Shown here: piece after piece, positions 13,476 through 20,814 of the stretch
Position numbering within the stretch: the stretch's first letter is position 1
Layout: each line of letters begins with the position of its first letter
From: Alphaproteobacteria bacterium
GTDB taxonomy: Bacteria > Pseudomonadota > Alphaproteobacteria > UBA1280 > UBA12223
Direction: 5' to 3'
Length of the DNA stretch: 26,129 nucleotides
Assembly: GCA_003450915.1 (NCBI GenBank)
Contig: DMEM01000017.1
Coordinates: forward strand, 1-26,129
Notes under the pieces: generated by a model
What the model saw: only the letters and a program-made list of their open reading frames with translations
What the model was told of the DNA's origin: nothing
The model's database searches: none
Program-made: the position numbers and the translations under genes

Positions 13476-15350
13476 TTAATCTTCTAAGAAAGTTTTAATC
13501 ATCTTAGCTCTGCTTGGGTGTTGCAGTTTTTTCAATGCTTTTGCTTCGATCTGTCTGATACGCTCACGTGTAACATTAAATTTTTGACCAACTTCTTCAA
13601 GAGTATGATCTTGTGACATACCAATACCAAATCTCATTCTTAAAACTCTCTCTTCTCTTGGTGTTAGAGATGATAGAACTTCTGTTAGAGTATCTCTTAA
13701 GTTTGATCTAACAGCGGCATCAATTGGTAAAGTAGCGTTTGTATCTTCAATAAAGTCACCTAGTGAAGAGTCATCTTCGTCACCTACGGGTGTTTCTAAA
13801 GAAATTGGCTCTTTAGCAATTTTTTGAACTTTTCTAACTTTATCAATTGGCATGTTTAGCTCTTTTGCTAGCTCTTCTTGAGTTGGCTCACGACCCATAT
13901 CAATTGTCATTTGTCTTTGAGTTCTATTTAGCTTGTTGATTGTTTCAATCATATGCACTGGAATTCTAATTGTTCTAGCTTGATCTGCAATAGAACGAGT
14001 AATCGCTTGACGAATCCACCATGTTGCATATGTTGAGAACTTGTAACCACGTTTGTATTCAAACTTATCAACAGCTTTCATTAAACCGATGTTACCTTCT
14101 TGAATTAAATCTAAGAATTGTAAGCCTCTGTTCACATATTTTTTAGCAATTGAAATTACTAGTCTTAAGTTAGCTTCAACCATGTCTTTTTTAGCTTGGT
14201 TAGTGATTCTCTCACCTTTTCTAACTTGCGTTGCTAGATCTTTAAATTCAGATACTGTTAAACCTAATTTTGAAACCTCATCTAAAACTTTTGCATGTAG
14301 TGATTTTAATTCTTCACCTACAGTAGCCATTGCTTCTTGCCAGATTTTAGCTTTTTCAGCTTTTTTCTCTAACCATTCAGCGTCATCTTCTGTACCGATA
14401 TAAGCTTTTAAGAATTTATCTCTAGACATACCTGTTGAAGTAGCTACTCTTAGCATTTCACCTTCTAGTCTTGTAACTTTTCTTGATGTTTCATAAATAA
14501 CACCAACTAAATCAGAAAGTTTTGAATTTACTAGAGGAATATCACTAATAACTTCTTGTAAAACATTTAATAAGCTCTTAAACTCTTTATTTGATTTTCT
14601 TTTTTCAACTATATCTAATGATGGCTCAAGCCTTGTTGCATTTAGCTGCTGTAGAACTTGATTTGATGAAATAATTTGTTCGAATTCTTCAAACATCATC
14701 GGTGTATATTTTTCTTCAAGCTGAGCAATTGATGCAAAATCATCCTCAATATCAACAGATGACATATCTGATTCTTCTGATCCTGATTCTTCTGAAGTAT
14801 CAGCCTCTGATGATGCTAAAGTAGCAGTTTCTGGTTCTGCTGAAAATACTTTTTCTTCTGAATGCATATCATGTAATGTTGAAATATCAACTAATTCTCT
14901 CAAGAATTTTTCTTCTGACATAATCTTATGCATATCTTCAACTACTGACTGATAAATAGACGGAATTGAGAATAATGCTGTAGACATCTGAGACTTACCC
15001 TCTTCAATTCTTTCAGCAATTTCAATTTCACCTTCTCTATCTAATAGTTTTACAGTACCCATTTCTCTTAAGTAAAGTCTTACAGGGTCATCTGTTCTGC
15101 TAACACTAGGCTCAGCTTTTGCTACATTTCTTGTAACTTTTTTCTCTGATTTTGAAAGATCAACTTTAAATTCTTCTTCATCAGACATATTTTTTTCTAA
15201 TGAATAGTCAGAAGAGCTTTCAATAATTGATGAAACATCGTCCATATCAGATGCGTCAGATTCATCGATTTCTTCAAAATCTATTTCAGTTGCACCAATA
15301 GATTCAATTTCTTTTTCAGACTTTTTGTTCTGTTCTGTAATTGCAGACAT
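13476..15350 (-). CDS. rpoD: RNA polymerase primary sigma factor (sigma-70)
   Basis: Housekeeping sigma factor directing RNA polymerase to -35/-10 promoters. Region 1.2 begins near residue 87 (TDDPVRLYLREMGTVKLL). A long, acidic, low-complexity non-conserved region follows. Region 2 contains NLRLVISIAKKYVNRGLQFL, DLIQEGNIGLMKAVDKFEY and YKFSTYATWWIRQAI. Region 3 contains GREPTQEELAKELNMP. Region 4 has EERVLRMRFGIG and the helix-turn-helix TLEEVGQKFNVTRERIRQIE. Residues 1-86 are Ser/Asp/Glu-rich and show none of the usual region 1.1 sequence. The start at 15350 (MSAITEQ) is chosen; a TTG three codons earlier is too close to the AAAGGA site, though the ATG spacing of 12 is long. The gene follows dnaG after 62 bases, as in the classic macromolecular synthesis operon, here without rpsU. 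Confidence 0.95.
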   Translation of the reverse strand: MSAITEQNKKSEKEIESIGATEIDFEEIDESDASDMDDVSSIIESSSDYSLEKNMSDEEEFKVDLSKSEKKVTRNVAKAEPSVSRTDDPVRLYLREMGTVKLLDREGEIEIAERIEEGKSQMSTALFSIPSIYQSVVEDMHKIMSEEKFLRELVDISTLHDMHSEEKVFSAEPETATLASSEADTSEESGSEESDMSSVDIEDDFASIAQLEEKYTPMMFEEFEQIISSNQVLQQLNATRLEPSLDIVEKRKSNKEFKSLLNVLQEVISDIPLVNSKLSDLVGVIYETSRKVTRLEGEMLRVATSTGMSRDKFLKAYIGTEDDAEWLEKKAEKAKIWQEAMATVGEELKSLHAKVLDEVSKLGLTVSEFKDLATQVRKGERITNQAKKDMVEANLRLVISIAKKYVNRGLQFLDLIQEGNIGLMKAVDKFEYKRGYKFSTYATWWIRQAITRSIADQARTIRIPVHMIETINKLNRTQRQMTIDMGREPTQEELAKELNMPIDKVRKVQKIAKEPISLETPVGDEDDSSLGDFIEDTNATLPIDAAVRSNLRDTLTEVLSSLTPREERVLRMRFGIGMSQDHTLEEVGQKFNVTRERIRQIEAKALKKLQHPSRAKMIKTFLED

Positions 15351-15412
15351 ATTCTTCAATATTCCTTTGTTGATTTTAATTTTGGGCTTAAATATTAATT
15401 AGTAATTATAGG

Positions 15413-17155
15413 CTAGTTATTTGAGTTTAAACTTGCTACTTGTAAAAACTGGGCCACGACTTTATCTGACTTCTTATTTGAACTTTGCTTATTATTTTGC
15501 AACTGGTTATATAAGTCGTTCCAGTAATTAGCTATTCCTTGCTCTTGTATATTCTCTTGCTCACCTTGCAAGATTCCTTCACAAGATTTCAAAACTCTTG
15601 ATTTTAGCTCTATTAAGCTTACATTTCTTAGATAATCATCAAATTCTTGATTGTCAAGGTCTGATGAGTCTAAAAATTCTAAGATTGCTTTTTGTAAAAT
15701 TTTATGTTCACTGTCATTAAAAACAATTTCAGCAAACTTTTCTTCAAAGCAAAGGGTTTGTTTTGGATATTGCAAGGTTAATGCCAAGATAAGGTTTTCC
15801 TCATGATTCTTCTTCTCTGCAGCTTCTAGTCTTGCTGTTTTTGTGCCTAAGCGTGAACGATTCTTTAACGCTATTTGCTGATTCTTATCAATACCCCTAC
15901 CATAGTTCCATAAATTCTCTCTTAATGCTGTCTTATATTGACGAGCAATAGTCTCATTTTGGATAACAGAAGTAAGCTCATTAATTTCTTGTTCAACTAC
16001 AGCTCTATCATCAGCAGTCTTAAGATCTTTACCTTTTACAATATTTTGCCATAAGCATTCAGTAATTGCGAACGTGCTTTCAGCTAATTTTAAGAACTCT
16101 TCCTTACCGTATTTTTTAACAAATGAATCTGGATCTTCACCATCTGGCATAACCATAAAGCGTAAAGTTCTACCAGGCTGTAAAATGCTCAAGGCTCTTT
16201 TTGCTGCTCTAAAGGCTGCTGTTTGACCAGCTACATCACCATCAAGGCAAATAATAGGAGATGACTGATACTTCCATAATAATAACAATTGACCTTCGGT
16301 AATAGCAGTCCCAAGCGGAGCAACCGCTGTTTTTAAACCACTATTATAAAGCCCAATAACATCCATATATCCTTCAACAATAAAAGCTTGATTTGACTTT
16401 CTAATATCCTCTTGGTTTTTATTTAATCCAAAAAGATTATAACTCTTATTAAATAACTTTGTTTCCGGAGAGTTTAAATACTTAGGTTCTTCTTTTTCAA
16501 TAACTCGACCACCAAAAGCAATCACTTGGTTCTTATAGTTCTCAATAGGAAACATAATTCTGTTACGGAACCTATCATAACCACCTTTATCAGATGGAAC
16601 AACTAAACCGTTATCTATAAGAATATTTTGTGAGATACCTTGCTGAGTTAAGCTATTTTTCAGATCATTCCAACTATTTAGAGCAAAACCTAGCTTGAAT
16701 TGAGCGATTGTTTCTTCACTTAAACCACGCTCTAGCAAATATTTTTTAGCTAGTTCTGTTTCTGTTAGTCTTTTTTGATAAAGCTTTGTGGCAAATTCTA
16801 AAGCTTTAATTGAATCTGAATATTCTTTTTGTTGAGCCGGAGAAACATTTTGAGTTTCTAGCTTAATACCTGCCATATCAGCCAAGTATTCAACTACTTC
16901 AGGGAAAGTTCCACCCCTAACAAATTTGGCAAATTCAAAGATATTACCGTGGGCTGAACAGCCGAAGCAATGGTAATACTTTTTATCTTCCCTAACATGA
17001 AATGATGCTGTTTTTTCTCCATGGAATGGACAACAGCCCCAGTAGTCATTACCACGACGTTTTAACTGGACACTCTTTCCTACGAAGTCCACTAGTGATA
17101 ATCTTTGAACAATCATGTCCAAATCATGTTTTGAAAATTTGATTATATTTGCCAT
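15413..17155 (-). CDS. dnaG: DNA primase
   Basis: Synthesises the RNA primers for replication at the fork together with DnaB helicase. The 580 residues start MANIIKFSKHDLDMIVQRLS. The N-terminal zinc-binding domain has Cys42, His45, Cys63 and Cys66 (CPFHGEKTASFHVRED then YHCFGCSAHG). The polymerase core contains the RNA-polymerase-basic motif (FRNRIMFPI) and the Toprim fold (FIVEGYMDVIGLYNSGLKTA; then ICLDGDVAGQTAA). A less conserved helicase-interacting C-terminal domain follows from about residue 430. The start at 17155 matches the family N-terminus; the longer reading to 17191 adds a hydrophobic stretch with no ribosome site. No clear ribosome site is seen for the chosen start either. rpoD follows and yvcK is divergent. 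Confidence 0.95.
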   Translation of the reverse strand: MANIIKFSKHDLDMIVQRLSLVDFVGKSVQLKRRGNDYWGCCPFHGEKTASFHVREDKKYYHCFGCSAHGNIFEFAKFVRGGTFPEVVEYLADMAGIKLETQNVSPAQQKEYSDSIKALEFATKLYQKRLTETELAKKYLLERGLSEETIAQFKLGFALNSWNDLKNSLTQQGISQNILIDNGLVVPSDKGGYDRFRNRIMFPIENYKNQVIAFGGRVIEKEEPKYLNSPETKLFNKSYNLFGLNKNQEDIRKSNQAFIVEGYMDVIGLYNSGLKTAVAPLGTAITEGQLLLLWKYQSSPIICLDGDVAGQTAAFRAAKRALSILQPGRTLRFMVMPDGEDPDSFVKKYGKEEFLKLAESTFAITECLWQNIVKGKDLKTADDRAVVEQEINELTSVIQNETIARQYKTALRENLWNYGRGIDKNQQIALKNRSRLGTKTARLEAAEKKNHEENLILALTLQYPKQTLCFEEKFAEIVFNDSEHKILQKAILEFLDSSDLDNQEFDDYLRNVSLIELKSRVLKSCEGILQGEQENIQEQGIANYWNDLYNQLQNNKQSSNKKSDKVVAQFLQVASLNSNN

Positions 17156-17167
17156 ACTTATATTTTT

Positions 17168-17173
17168 AGTATA
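17168..17173 (-). promoter_or_regulatory. Possible dnaG -10 element
   Basis: On the minus strand TATACT only 12 bases before the dnaG ATG. If used, the leader would be about five bases, consistent with the missing ribosome site. No good -35 is visible at standard spacing, so the call is weak. Confidence 0.3.
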
Positions 17174-17214
17174 AATTAGAATAATATGCAAGAAAAAAAC
17201 AAGGAAATATCATC

Positions 17215-18186
17215 ATGTTCAAAAAACCAAATGTTGTAGTTATCGGTGGTGGCACAGGATTATCCAACCTTTTAAGAGGGTTAAAGCACTTTCCTGTAAA
17301 CTTAAGTGCAATTGTTAGCGTAGCAGACGACGGAGGCTCAACCGGAAAATTAAGAAAAGATTACGATATGCCAGCTCCTGGTGATTTAAGAAACGTTATG
17401 GTTTCATTAAGCAAACAAGAAAGCCTAATAGAAGAAATGTTTCAGTATCGATTTACCGAAGGCGAGCTTGAAGGACATTGTTTAGGCAATATTATGTTAA
17501 CAGGTATGATGAACTTAACAGGATCAATGACTCAAGCAACTAAAGCCTTAAGCGATATGTTAGATCTATACGGTGAAGTTATTCCTGTTTCAAACCAAGC
17601 TTTAGATTTATGTGCCAAACTATCAAATGGCGACATTGTAAAAGGCGAATCAACAATTGGCAAAGCAGTAACAGAAACATCTGCAAAAATTGAATATGTA
17701 TTTTATGAAGAAGATGCTAATGCGACACGACGTGCTATGAAGGCAATTAAAAATGCTGACTTTGTCATTTTTGGGATCGGCAGTTTATATACAAGCATTG
17801 CTCCCAACTTAATTATCGAAGGAATTAAAAAGGAGCTAGCATATTCAAAAGCTGAAAAAATTTATGTATGCAATGCCATGCAACAACCAGGTGAAACAGT
17901 TGGCTATTCTGTAGCAGACCACGTAAAAGCAATTGAACAACATCTTGAAGGTAAAGTTGATACTGTTTTTGCTAACAACAATACAAACATCCCTGAAGAT
18001 ATTCTACAAAAGTATTTTAATGATGGTGTTGATGTTGTTAAAATTGATAAAGAAAATCTAACTGGCTATAACCTGGTAGAAAAAGATCTTTTAGAAATTG
18101 ATAAAAGTACAAATTGGATTCGTCATAATTATTTAAAACTAGGTATGGAACTTTATGCCTATATTCTACAGAACTCACAAAAGTAA
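17215..18186 (+). CDS. YvcK/CofD-like family protein (gluconeogenesis factor)
   Basis: A 323-residue Rossmann-type protein of the YvcK/YbhK family, related to CofD. In Bacillus, YvcK binds UDP-sugars and is needed for growth on gluconeogenic carbon sources and for normal cell-wall synthesis; a catalytic activity is not established. Diagnostic motifs are VVIGGGTGLSNLLRGLKHFP (nucleotide-binding loop), VSVADDGGSTGKLRKDY, APGDLRNVMVSLSKQ, GHCLGNIMLTGMMN and GIGSLYTSIAPNL. Length matches Firmicutes YvcK (about 317-323) slightly better than enterobacterial YbhK. The AAGGAA site precedes the ATG. It is divergent from dnaG across 59 bases and ends in a strong terminator, so it is a single-gene unit. 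Confidence 0.9.
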   Translation: MFKKPNVVVIGGGTGLSNLLRGLKHFPVNLSAIVSVADDGGSTGKLRKDYDMPAPGDLRNVMVSLSKQESLIEEMFQYRFTEGELEGHCLGNIMLTGMMNLTGSMTQATKALSDMLDLYGEVIPVSNQALDLCAKLSNGDIVKGESTIGKAVTETSAKIEYVFYEEDANATRRAMKAIKNADFVIFGIGSLYTSIAPNLIIEGIKKELAYSKAEKIYVCNAMQQPGETVGYSVADHVKAIEQHLEGKVDTVFANNNTNIPEDILQKYFNDGVDVVKIDKENLTGYNLVEKDLLEIDKSTNWIRHNYLKLGMELYAYILQNSQK

Positions 18187-18188
18187 AT

Positions 18189-18215
18189 AAAAGAGCCTAG
18201 AACAGGCTCTTTTTT
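18189..18215 (+). terminator. Terminator between convergent yvcK-family and pilin-like genes
   Basis: A perfect 10-pair stem, AAAAGAGCCT (18189-18198) with AGGCTCTTTT (18204-18213), has a 5-base loop and a T-run. It lies between two converging stop codons and may work in both directions (TTTTATTT follows on the minus side). Confidence 0.92.
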
Positions 18216-18216
18216 G

Positions 18217-18819
18217 TTAATATGATAAAGTTGGCATTGCATAAAGCCTAGCATAAGTATAGGCACTTGAAGTAGCATCATACCTAAACAATCCCTTATT
18301 CTTTCCATCTGAGCCATCAAAGTACTCATCTAGACTTTCAGCCATTGAAGTAATGGCACTACTTGTTGTACCCATTCTTAAAGCAATCCAGGCATAACAT
18401 TTTTTACTACCATCACATAAATTTGCTAAATTAGGATTTCCTGAGACATCCCAATCCTCTTTATTAGCCTTTGAAATATAAAAATAATCATATTGAGCAT
18501 GATCTATACCACTTGCATAATCTGCTGATTGAGGATATGAAATATAAGGACCATTCCAACCTGTAACACTATCATCTTGAATTAATGGTAAAGTTGGATT
18601 ATCGGCAGTATAAAGACCACTATTAATATCTTTACCAGTATCTAATACATAAGCCTCATAAGCCTTTACAACTTCTTTAAACTCATTAGCCAAAGCAACC
18701 ACCCTAGCCTGTTTAATTGCACTGTATAATGCCGCGCCTGATATCACCGATAGCGCACCAAAGATTGTCAGAGCAATCCTTGCATCCAAGCCAAACATAG
18801 CACCTTTTTTGCTTAACAT
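18217..18819 (-). CDS. Type IV pilin-like / pseudopilin protein, second of a pair
   Basis: A 200-residue protein with a prepilin-like N-terminus: a short basic leader MLSKKGAMFG and then a hydrophobic helix (ALTIFGALSVISGAALYSAI). A soluble domain with a Cys-Cys loop (NLCDGSKKCYAWIAL) follows, as in GspG/PilE-type subunits. Such proteins are inserted in the inner membrane, cut by a prepilin peptidase and assembled into pili or type II secretion fibres. The usual Glu at position 5 of the mature protein is not obvious for cleavage after either Gly6 or Gly10, so this is an unusual class. The start at 18819 is set by GGAGG (18828-18832) eight bases upstream. DNA for the N-terminal helix is noticeably more G+C-rich than the rest. 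No pilus assembly gene is adjacent. Confidence 0.75.
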   Translation of the reverse strand: MLSKKGAMFGLDARIALTIFGALSVISGAALYSAIKQARVVALANEFKEVVKAYEAYVLDTGKDINSGLYTADNPTLPLIQDDSVTGWNGPYISYPQSADYASGIDHAQYDYFYISKANKEDWDVSGNPNLANLCDGSKKCYAWIALRMGTTSSAITSMAESLDEYFDGSDGKNKGLFRYDATSSAYTYARLYAMPTLSY

Positions 18820-18837
18820 CTCCACATCCTCCATAAC

Positions 18838-19569
18838 TTAATCATTTGGATTTTTAACTGGAGCTATTTTTAAAAATATCGTACCAGTTCCTGACCATCT
18901 AAAATTACCGACATCATCGCCATCTGAATTATCAACTTTTTGATCTATTACTTCCATTAACGCTGTGTCATTTGCAAAGTCAAAACCATTCATAACCGAC
19001 CAGGCATAACACTGTTTTCCTGATGAACAAGCACCTTCTGTATACCATGAATCACCTAAACCCCATGTCTCATCATTTATATCAAGCACATGAACTTCAC
19101 TATAAACAGGATGTTTTAATATATTCACAGATGCTTTTTTATAAGGCAAATAAGGACCTTTCCAACCCGCAAGAGAAGATGAATCTTCTATTAAATCAAC
19201 TGTAATTCTCATATGCAAAGACATACCTGAAGGACCTGTTTTTCTTAAGTCAGACCCAGTATCTAGCAAATGATTTTCCCAAGCTTTACCAACCTCTTGT
19301 AACTCAACCAGTAGAGCAGTTGCTCTGGCTTCTTTAATTGCTGAATATAATGCTGCTCCTGAAATAACTGATAATGCCCCAAAAATTGCTAAAGCAATCC
19401 TAGCATCAAGCCCGAACATGGCACCTTTGGCAGTAAGAACTCTAGTCGCGTGATGACCTGCGACTAACCTAAAGGTAAGTCTACGGAGGCTCATTAAAAA
19501 TATGCTCCCAGCATATTTTCTTAACACTCGACCTTCAAGACCAAACATCGCTCCTTTTTTATTTATCAT
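18838..19569 (-). CDS. Type IV pilin-like protein with duplicated N-terminal motif
   Basis: Paralogue of the next gene: both share KGAMFGLDARIAL, the hydrophobic helix FGALSVISGAALYSAIK and a Cys-Cys loop (here ACSSGKQCYAWSVM). Unlike its neighbour, the 243-residue protein carries the KGAMFGL motif twice, at residues 5-11 and 48-54. The two copies are separated by a basic, palindrome-encoded segment (LRKYAGSIFL, then SLRRLTFRLVAGHHATRVLT). If the second copy is the processed one, the leader would be about 50 residues, far longer than usual. The start at 19569 has an AAGGA site at good spacing and a promoter upstream. The stop is 18 bases from the start of the second pilin gene, so the two form an operon. 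The inserted segment may be a mobile palindromic element or a relic of fusion. Confidence 0.72.
   Translation of the reverse strand: MINKKGAMFGLEGRVLRKYAGSIFLMSLRRLTFRLVAGHHATRVLTAKGAMFGLDARIALAIFGALSVISGAALYSAIKEARATALLVELQEVGKAWENHLLDTGSDLRKTGPSGMSLHMRITVDLIEDSSSLAGWKGPYLPYKKASVNILKHPVYSEVHVLDINDETWGLGDSWYTEGACSSGKQCYAWSVMNGFDFANDTALMEVIDQKVDNSDGDDVGNFRWSGTGTIFLKIAPVKNPND
19443..19519. repeat. Cluster of three dyads inside the pilin-like gene
   Basis: TAGTCGC/GCGACTA (19443-19449 and 19460-19466). GACTAACCT/AGGTAAGTC (19462-19470 and 19473-19481, one mismatch), which shares bases with the first. AAAATATGCT/AGCATATTTT (19497-19506 and 19510-19519, perfect, CCC loop). All are in frame within the coding region, between the two KGAMFGL copies. 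The form recalls palindromic elements that insert in frame in Rickettsia genes, but whether other copies exist in the genome cannot be seen from here. Confidence 0.6.
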
Positions 19570-19607
19570 TATTAATCCTTTTTTCTAAATCAAATTATCC
19601 ATGTTAA

Positions 19608-19636
19608 ATTATGGCATAAGGACACAGAAAGAACAA
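19608..19636 (-). promoter_or_regulatory. Promoter of the pilin-like gene pair
   Basis: On the minus strand TTGTTC (19631-19636), a 17-base spacer, CATAAT (19608-19613) preceded by an extended TG. Confidence 0.65.
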
Positions 19637-19680
19637 CGAGATTAAAAATTTTTAAGACCTAACTGTTATTAAAATACAAC

Positions 19681-19708
19681 AAAAAAGACCCTCCATAAGG
19701 AGGATCTT
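19681..19708 (-). terminator. Intrinsic terminator of rplS
   Basis: On the minus strand AAGATCCTCC (19699-19708) pairs with GGAGGGTCTT (19685-19694, one U-G pair) around a 4-base loop, followed by a T-run to 19681. Confidence 0.92.
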
Positions 19709-19724
19709 CTTAAAAAAGAATAAA

Positions 19725-20081
19725 TTACTTAGTTCTTTTTTCTGCAATTCTTGCTGACTTACCACGTCTATCACGTAGGTAGTAAAGCTTAGCTCTTCTA
19801 ACAGCACCGTGTCTTACGCACTCAATTTTATCAATAATTGGTGAATAGATTGGGAATACTCTTTCAACGCCTTCGTTGTATGAGATTTTTCTTACTGTGA
19901 AAGTAGAGTTATAACCAGCGTTTCTTCTAGCGATACATACGCCTTCAAAAATCTGGATTCTTTCTCTGTTACCTTCTTTAACTTTTACGTGAACTTTTAA
20001 AGTTGCACCTGCAGAAAATTCAGGAATTTCTTTGTTTAGCTTTTCTAATTGCTTAGCTTCGAATTTTTGAATAATGTTCAT
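19725..20081 (-). CDS. rplS: 50S ribosomal protein L19
   Basis: Ribosomal large-subunit protein at the interface with the 30S subunit. The 118 residues show the family blocks IPEFSAGATLKVHVKVKEG, RIQIFEGVCIARRNAG, TFTVRKISYNEGVERVFPIY and YYLRDRRGKSARI. Length is normal. It usually sits in an rpsP-rimM-trmD-rplS operon; here it stands alone with its own terminator and a leader of more than 100 bases. There is no strong ribosome site (only AGAAAGA upstream), common for ribosomal protein genes under translational control. Confidence 0.96.
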   Translation of the reverse strand: MNIIQKFEAKQLEKLNKEIPEFSAGATLKVHVKVKEGNRERIQIFEGVCIARRNAGYNSTFTVRKISYNEGVERVFPIYSPIIDKIECVRHGAVRRAKLYYLRDRRGKSARIAEKRTK

Positions 20082-20127
20082 TGTTCAAATCTTTCTATGT
20101 TTTATGAAGTTTTAATTTAATAAAACC

Positions 20128-20187
20128 TCAGTTGCTTCTATAGGGAGTCTCACCTCATCACCCGTTCAACCTAGAAAGGGCTGTTTA
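20128..20187 (-). promoter_or_regulatory. G+C-rich island upstream of rplS, possible leader element
   Basis: An island of higher G+C content in an otherwise AT-rich gap. Read on the minus strand it can form an outer helix TTCTA...TAGAA, extended by GG/CC across a 2-base bulge, around a purine-rich GGGTGATGAGGTGAGACTCC segment. A TATAAA lies just upstream. It could be the rplS leader with regulatory structure. No known riboswitch or ribosomal leader was recognised. Confidence 0.35.
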
Positions 20188-20224
20188 TAACTGCAAAATA
20201 TTAAATGTAATATAATGCTACATA

Positions 20225-20640
20225 AATTCTTTGAGATTATAAGAGTTTTTTTCTAAAAAATCAAGACCTTTCCAATCTTTTTTTATTACCTATTACAAAA
20301 AATCAAAATTTACTGAAAATTATACATTTTTTAAACTTTTTTTACATTTTGTATTACATTTTTTATATTTTGCATTGACAGGTGTGATATTTTTGACTAA
20401 AATATTCTTACATCCAAAAAAATTCATAGTTTTAAATCAAAAAATTGATCAAAAAGACTACATTTAGAAGTACTTTATTTTTAATTAACCAATAATCAAA
20501 AATAGAGAGTTTCTAAATCCTTTTTTTGGGGATAAAACCAAATCAAAAAAATTTATAATTATATTTTTATTAACAAAGTTATCCGCAGGGGTACTATATC
20601 CTTACATTGTGGATAAGTCTGTTGATTGTATATTTATAAT
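20225..20640. other. Candidate chromosomal replication origin region
   Basis: Part of the 777-base gene-free gap. A perfect DnaA box TTATCCACA is on the minus strand at 20608-20616. Single-mismatch boxes are TTATCCGCA at 20579-20587 (plus) and TTATCCCCA at 20527-20535 (minus), so three lie within 90 bases. An IHF-type site AATCAAAAAATTG is at 20435-20447, followed by a GATC. To the left is an extremely AT-rich stretch with three copies of TACATTTT (20323, 20343, 20355) that could serve as an unwinding element. No dnaA, hemE or parAB is adjacent. Genes to the right are transcribed towards this point, which is unusual beside an origin. Treat as a candidate only. Confidence 0.4.
20375..20403 (+). 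promoter_or_regulatory. Strong plus-strand promoter with no gene downstream
   Basis: Consensus TTGACA (20375-20380), a 17-base spacer and TAAAAT (20398-20403). No coding gene follows on the plus strand; the next signal is an intrinsic terminator at 20726-20755. Confidence 0.65.
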
Positions 20641-20755
20641 ATAGTTTTCTATTGCCTAAACACCTATGTTTCTAAAGGCTTTAGATTTTATTTGTCTATT
20701 TTACTATTTTGTGAATAGACCTGTTAAGTCTTGTATAAACTACAAGACTTTTTTT
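20410..20755 (+). ncRNA. Candidate non-coding transcript ending at an orphan terminator
   Basis: A promoter (20375-20403) and a perfect intrinsic terminator (20726-20755) bracket about 345 bases with no convincing reading frame. The last 110 bases are well structured. GCCT-AAACA pairs with TGTTT-(CTAA)-AGGC at about 20654-20681, GTCTATT pairs with AATAGAC (13-base loop) just before the terminator, then the terminator stem itself. A shorter RNA could instead start near a TATAAT at 20635-20640. It is not tmRNA, RNase P RNA, 6S RNA or SRP RNA by any feature I can see. The 5' end given is approximate. Confidence 0.4.
20726..20755 (+). terminator. Orphan intrinsic terminator
   Basis: A perfect 10-pair stem, AAGTCTTGTA (20726-20735) with TACAAGACTT (20741-20750), has a 5-base loop, then T5 beyond the stem. 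There is no T-run on the other strand, so it acts on plus-strand transcription, where no protein gene lies upstream. Confidence 0.85.
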
Positions 20756-20814
20756 AATTCCACAGTTTTCTTCACATTTGCTCACATCTATCATTATGGG
20801 TATTATTAGGGTAA

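Noticed and set aside
19443..19481. Integron attC site inside the pilin-like gene
   Set aside because: The dyads lack the paired GTTRRRY/RYYYAAC boxes in attC arrangement and there is no integrase.
20410..20755. Known stable RNA (tmRNA, RNase P RNA, 6S RNA, SRP RNA)
   Set aside because: No tRNA-like ends, no conserved RNase P core, no 6S-type long bulged rod and no SRP tetraloop motif could be found.
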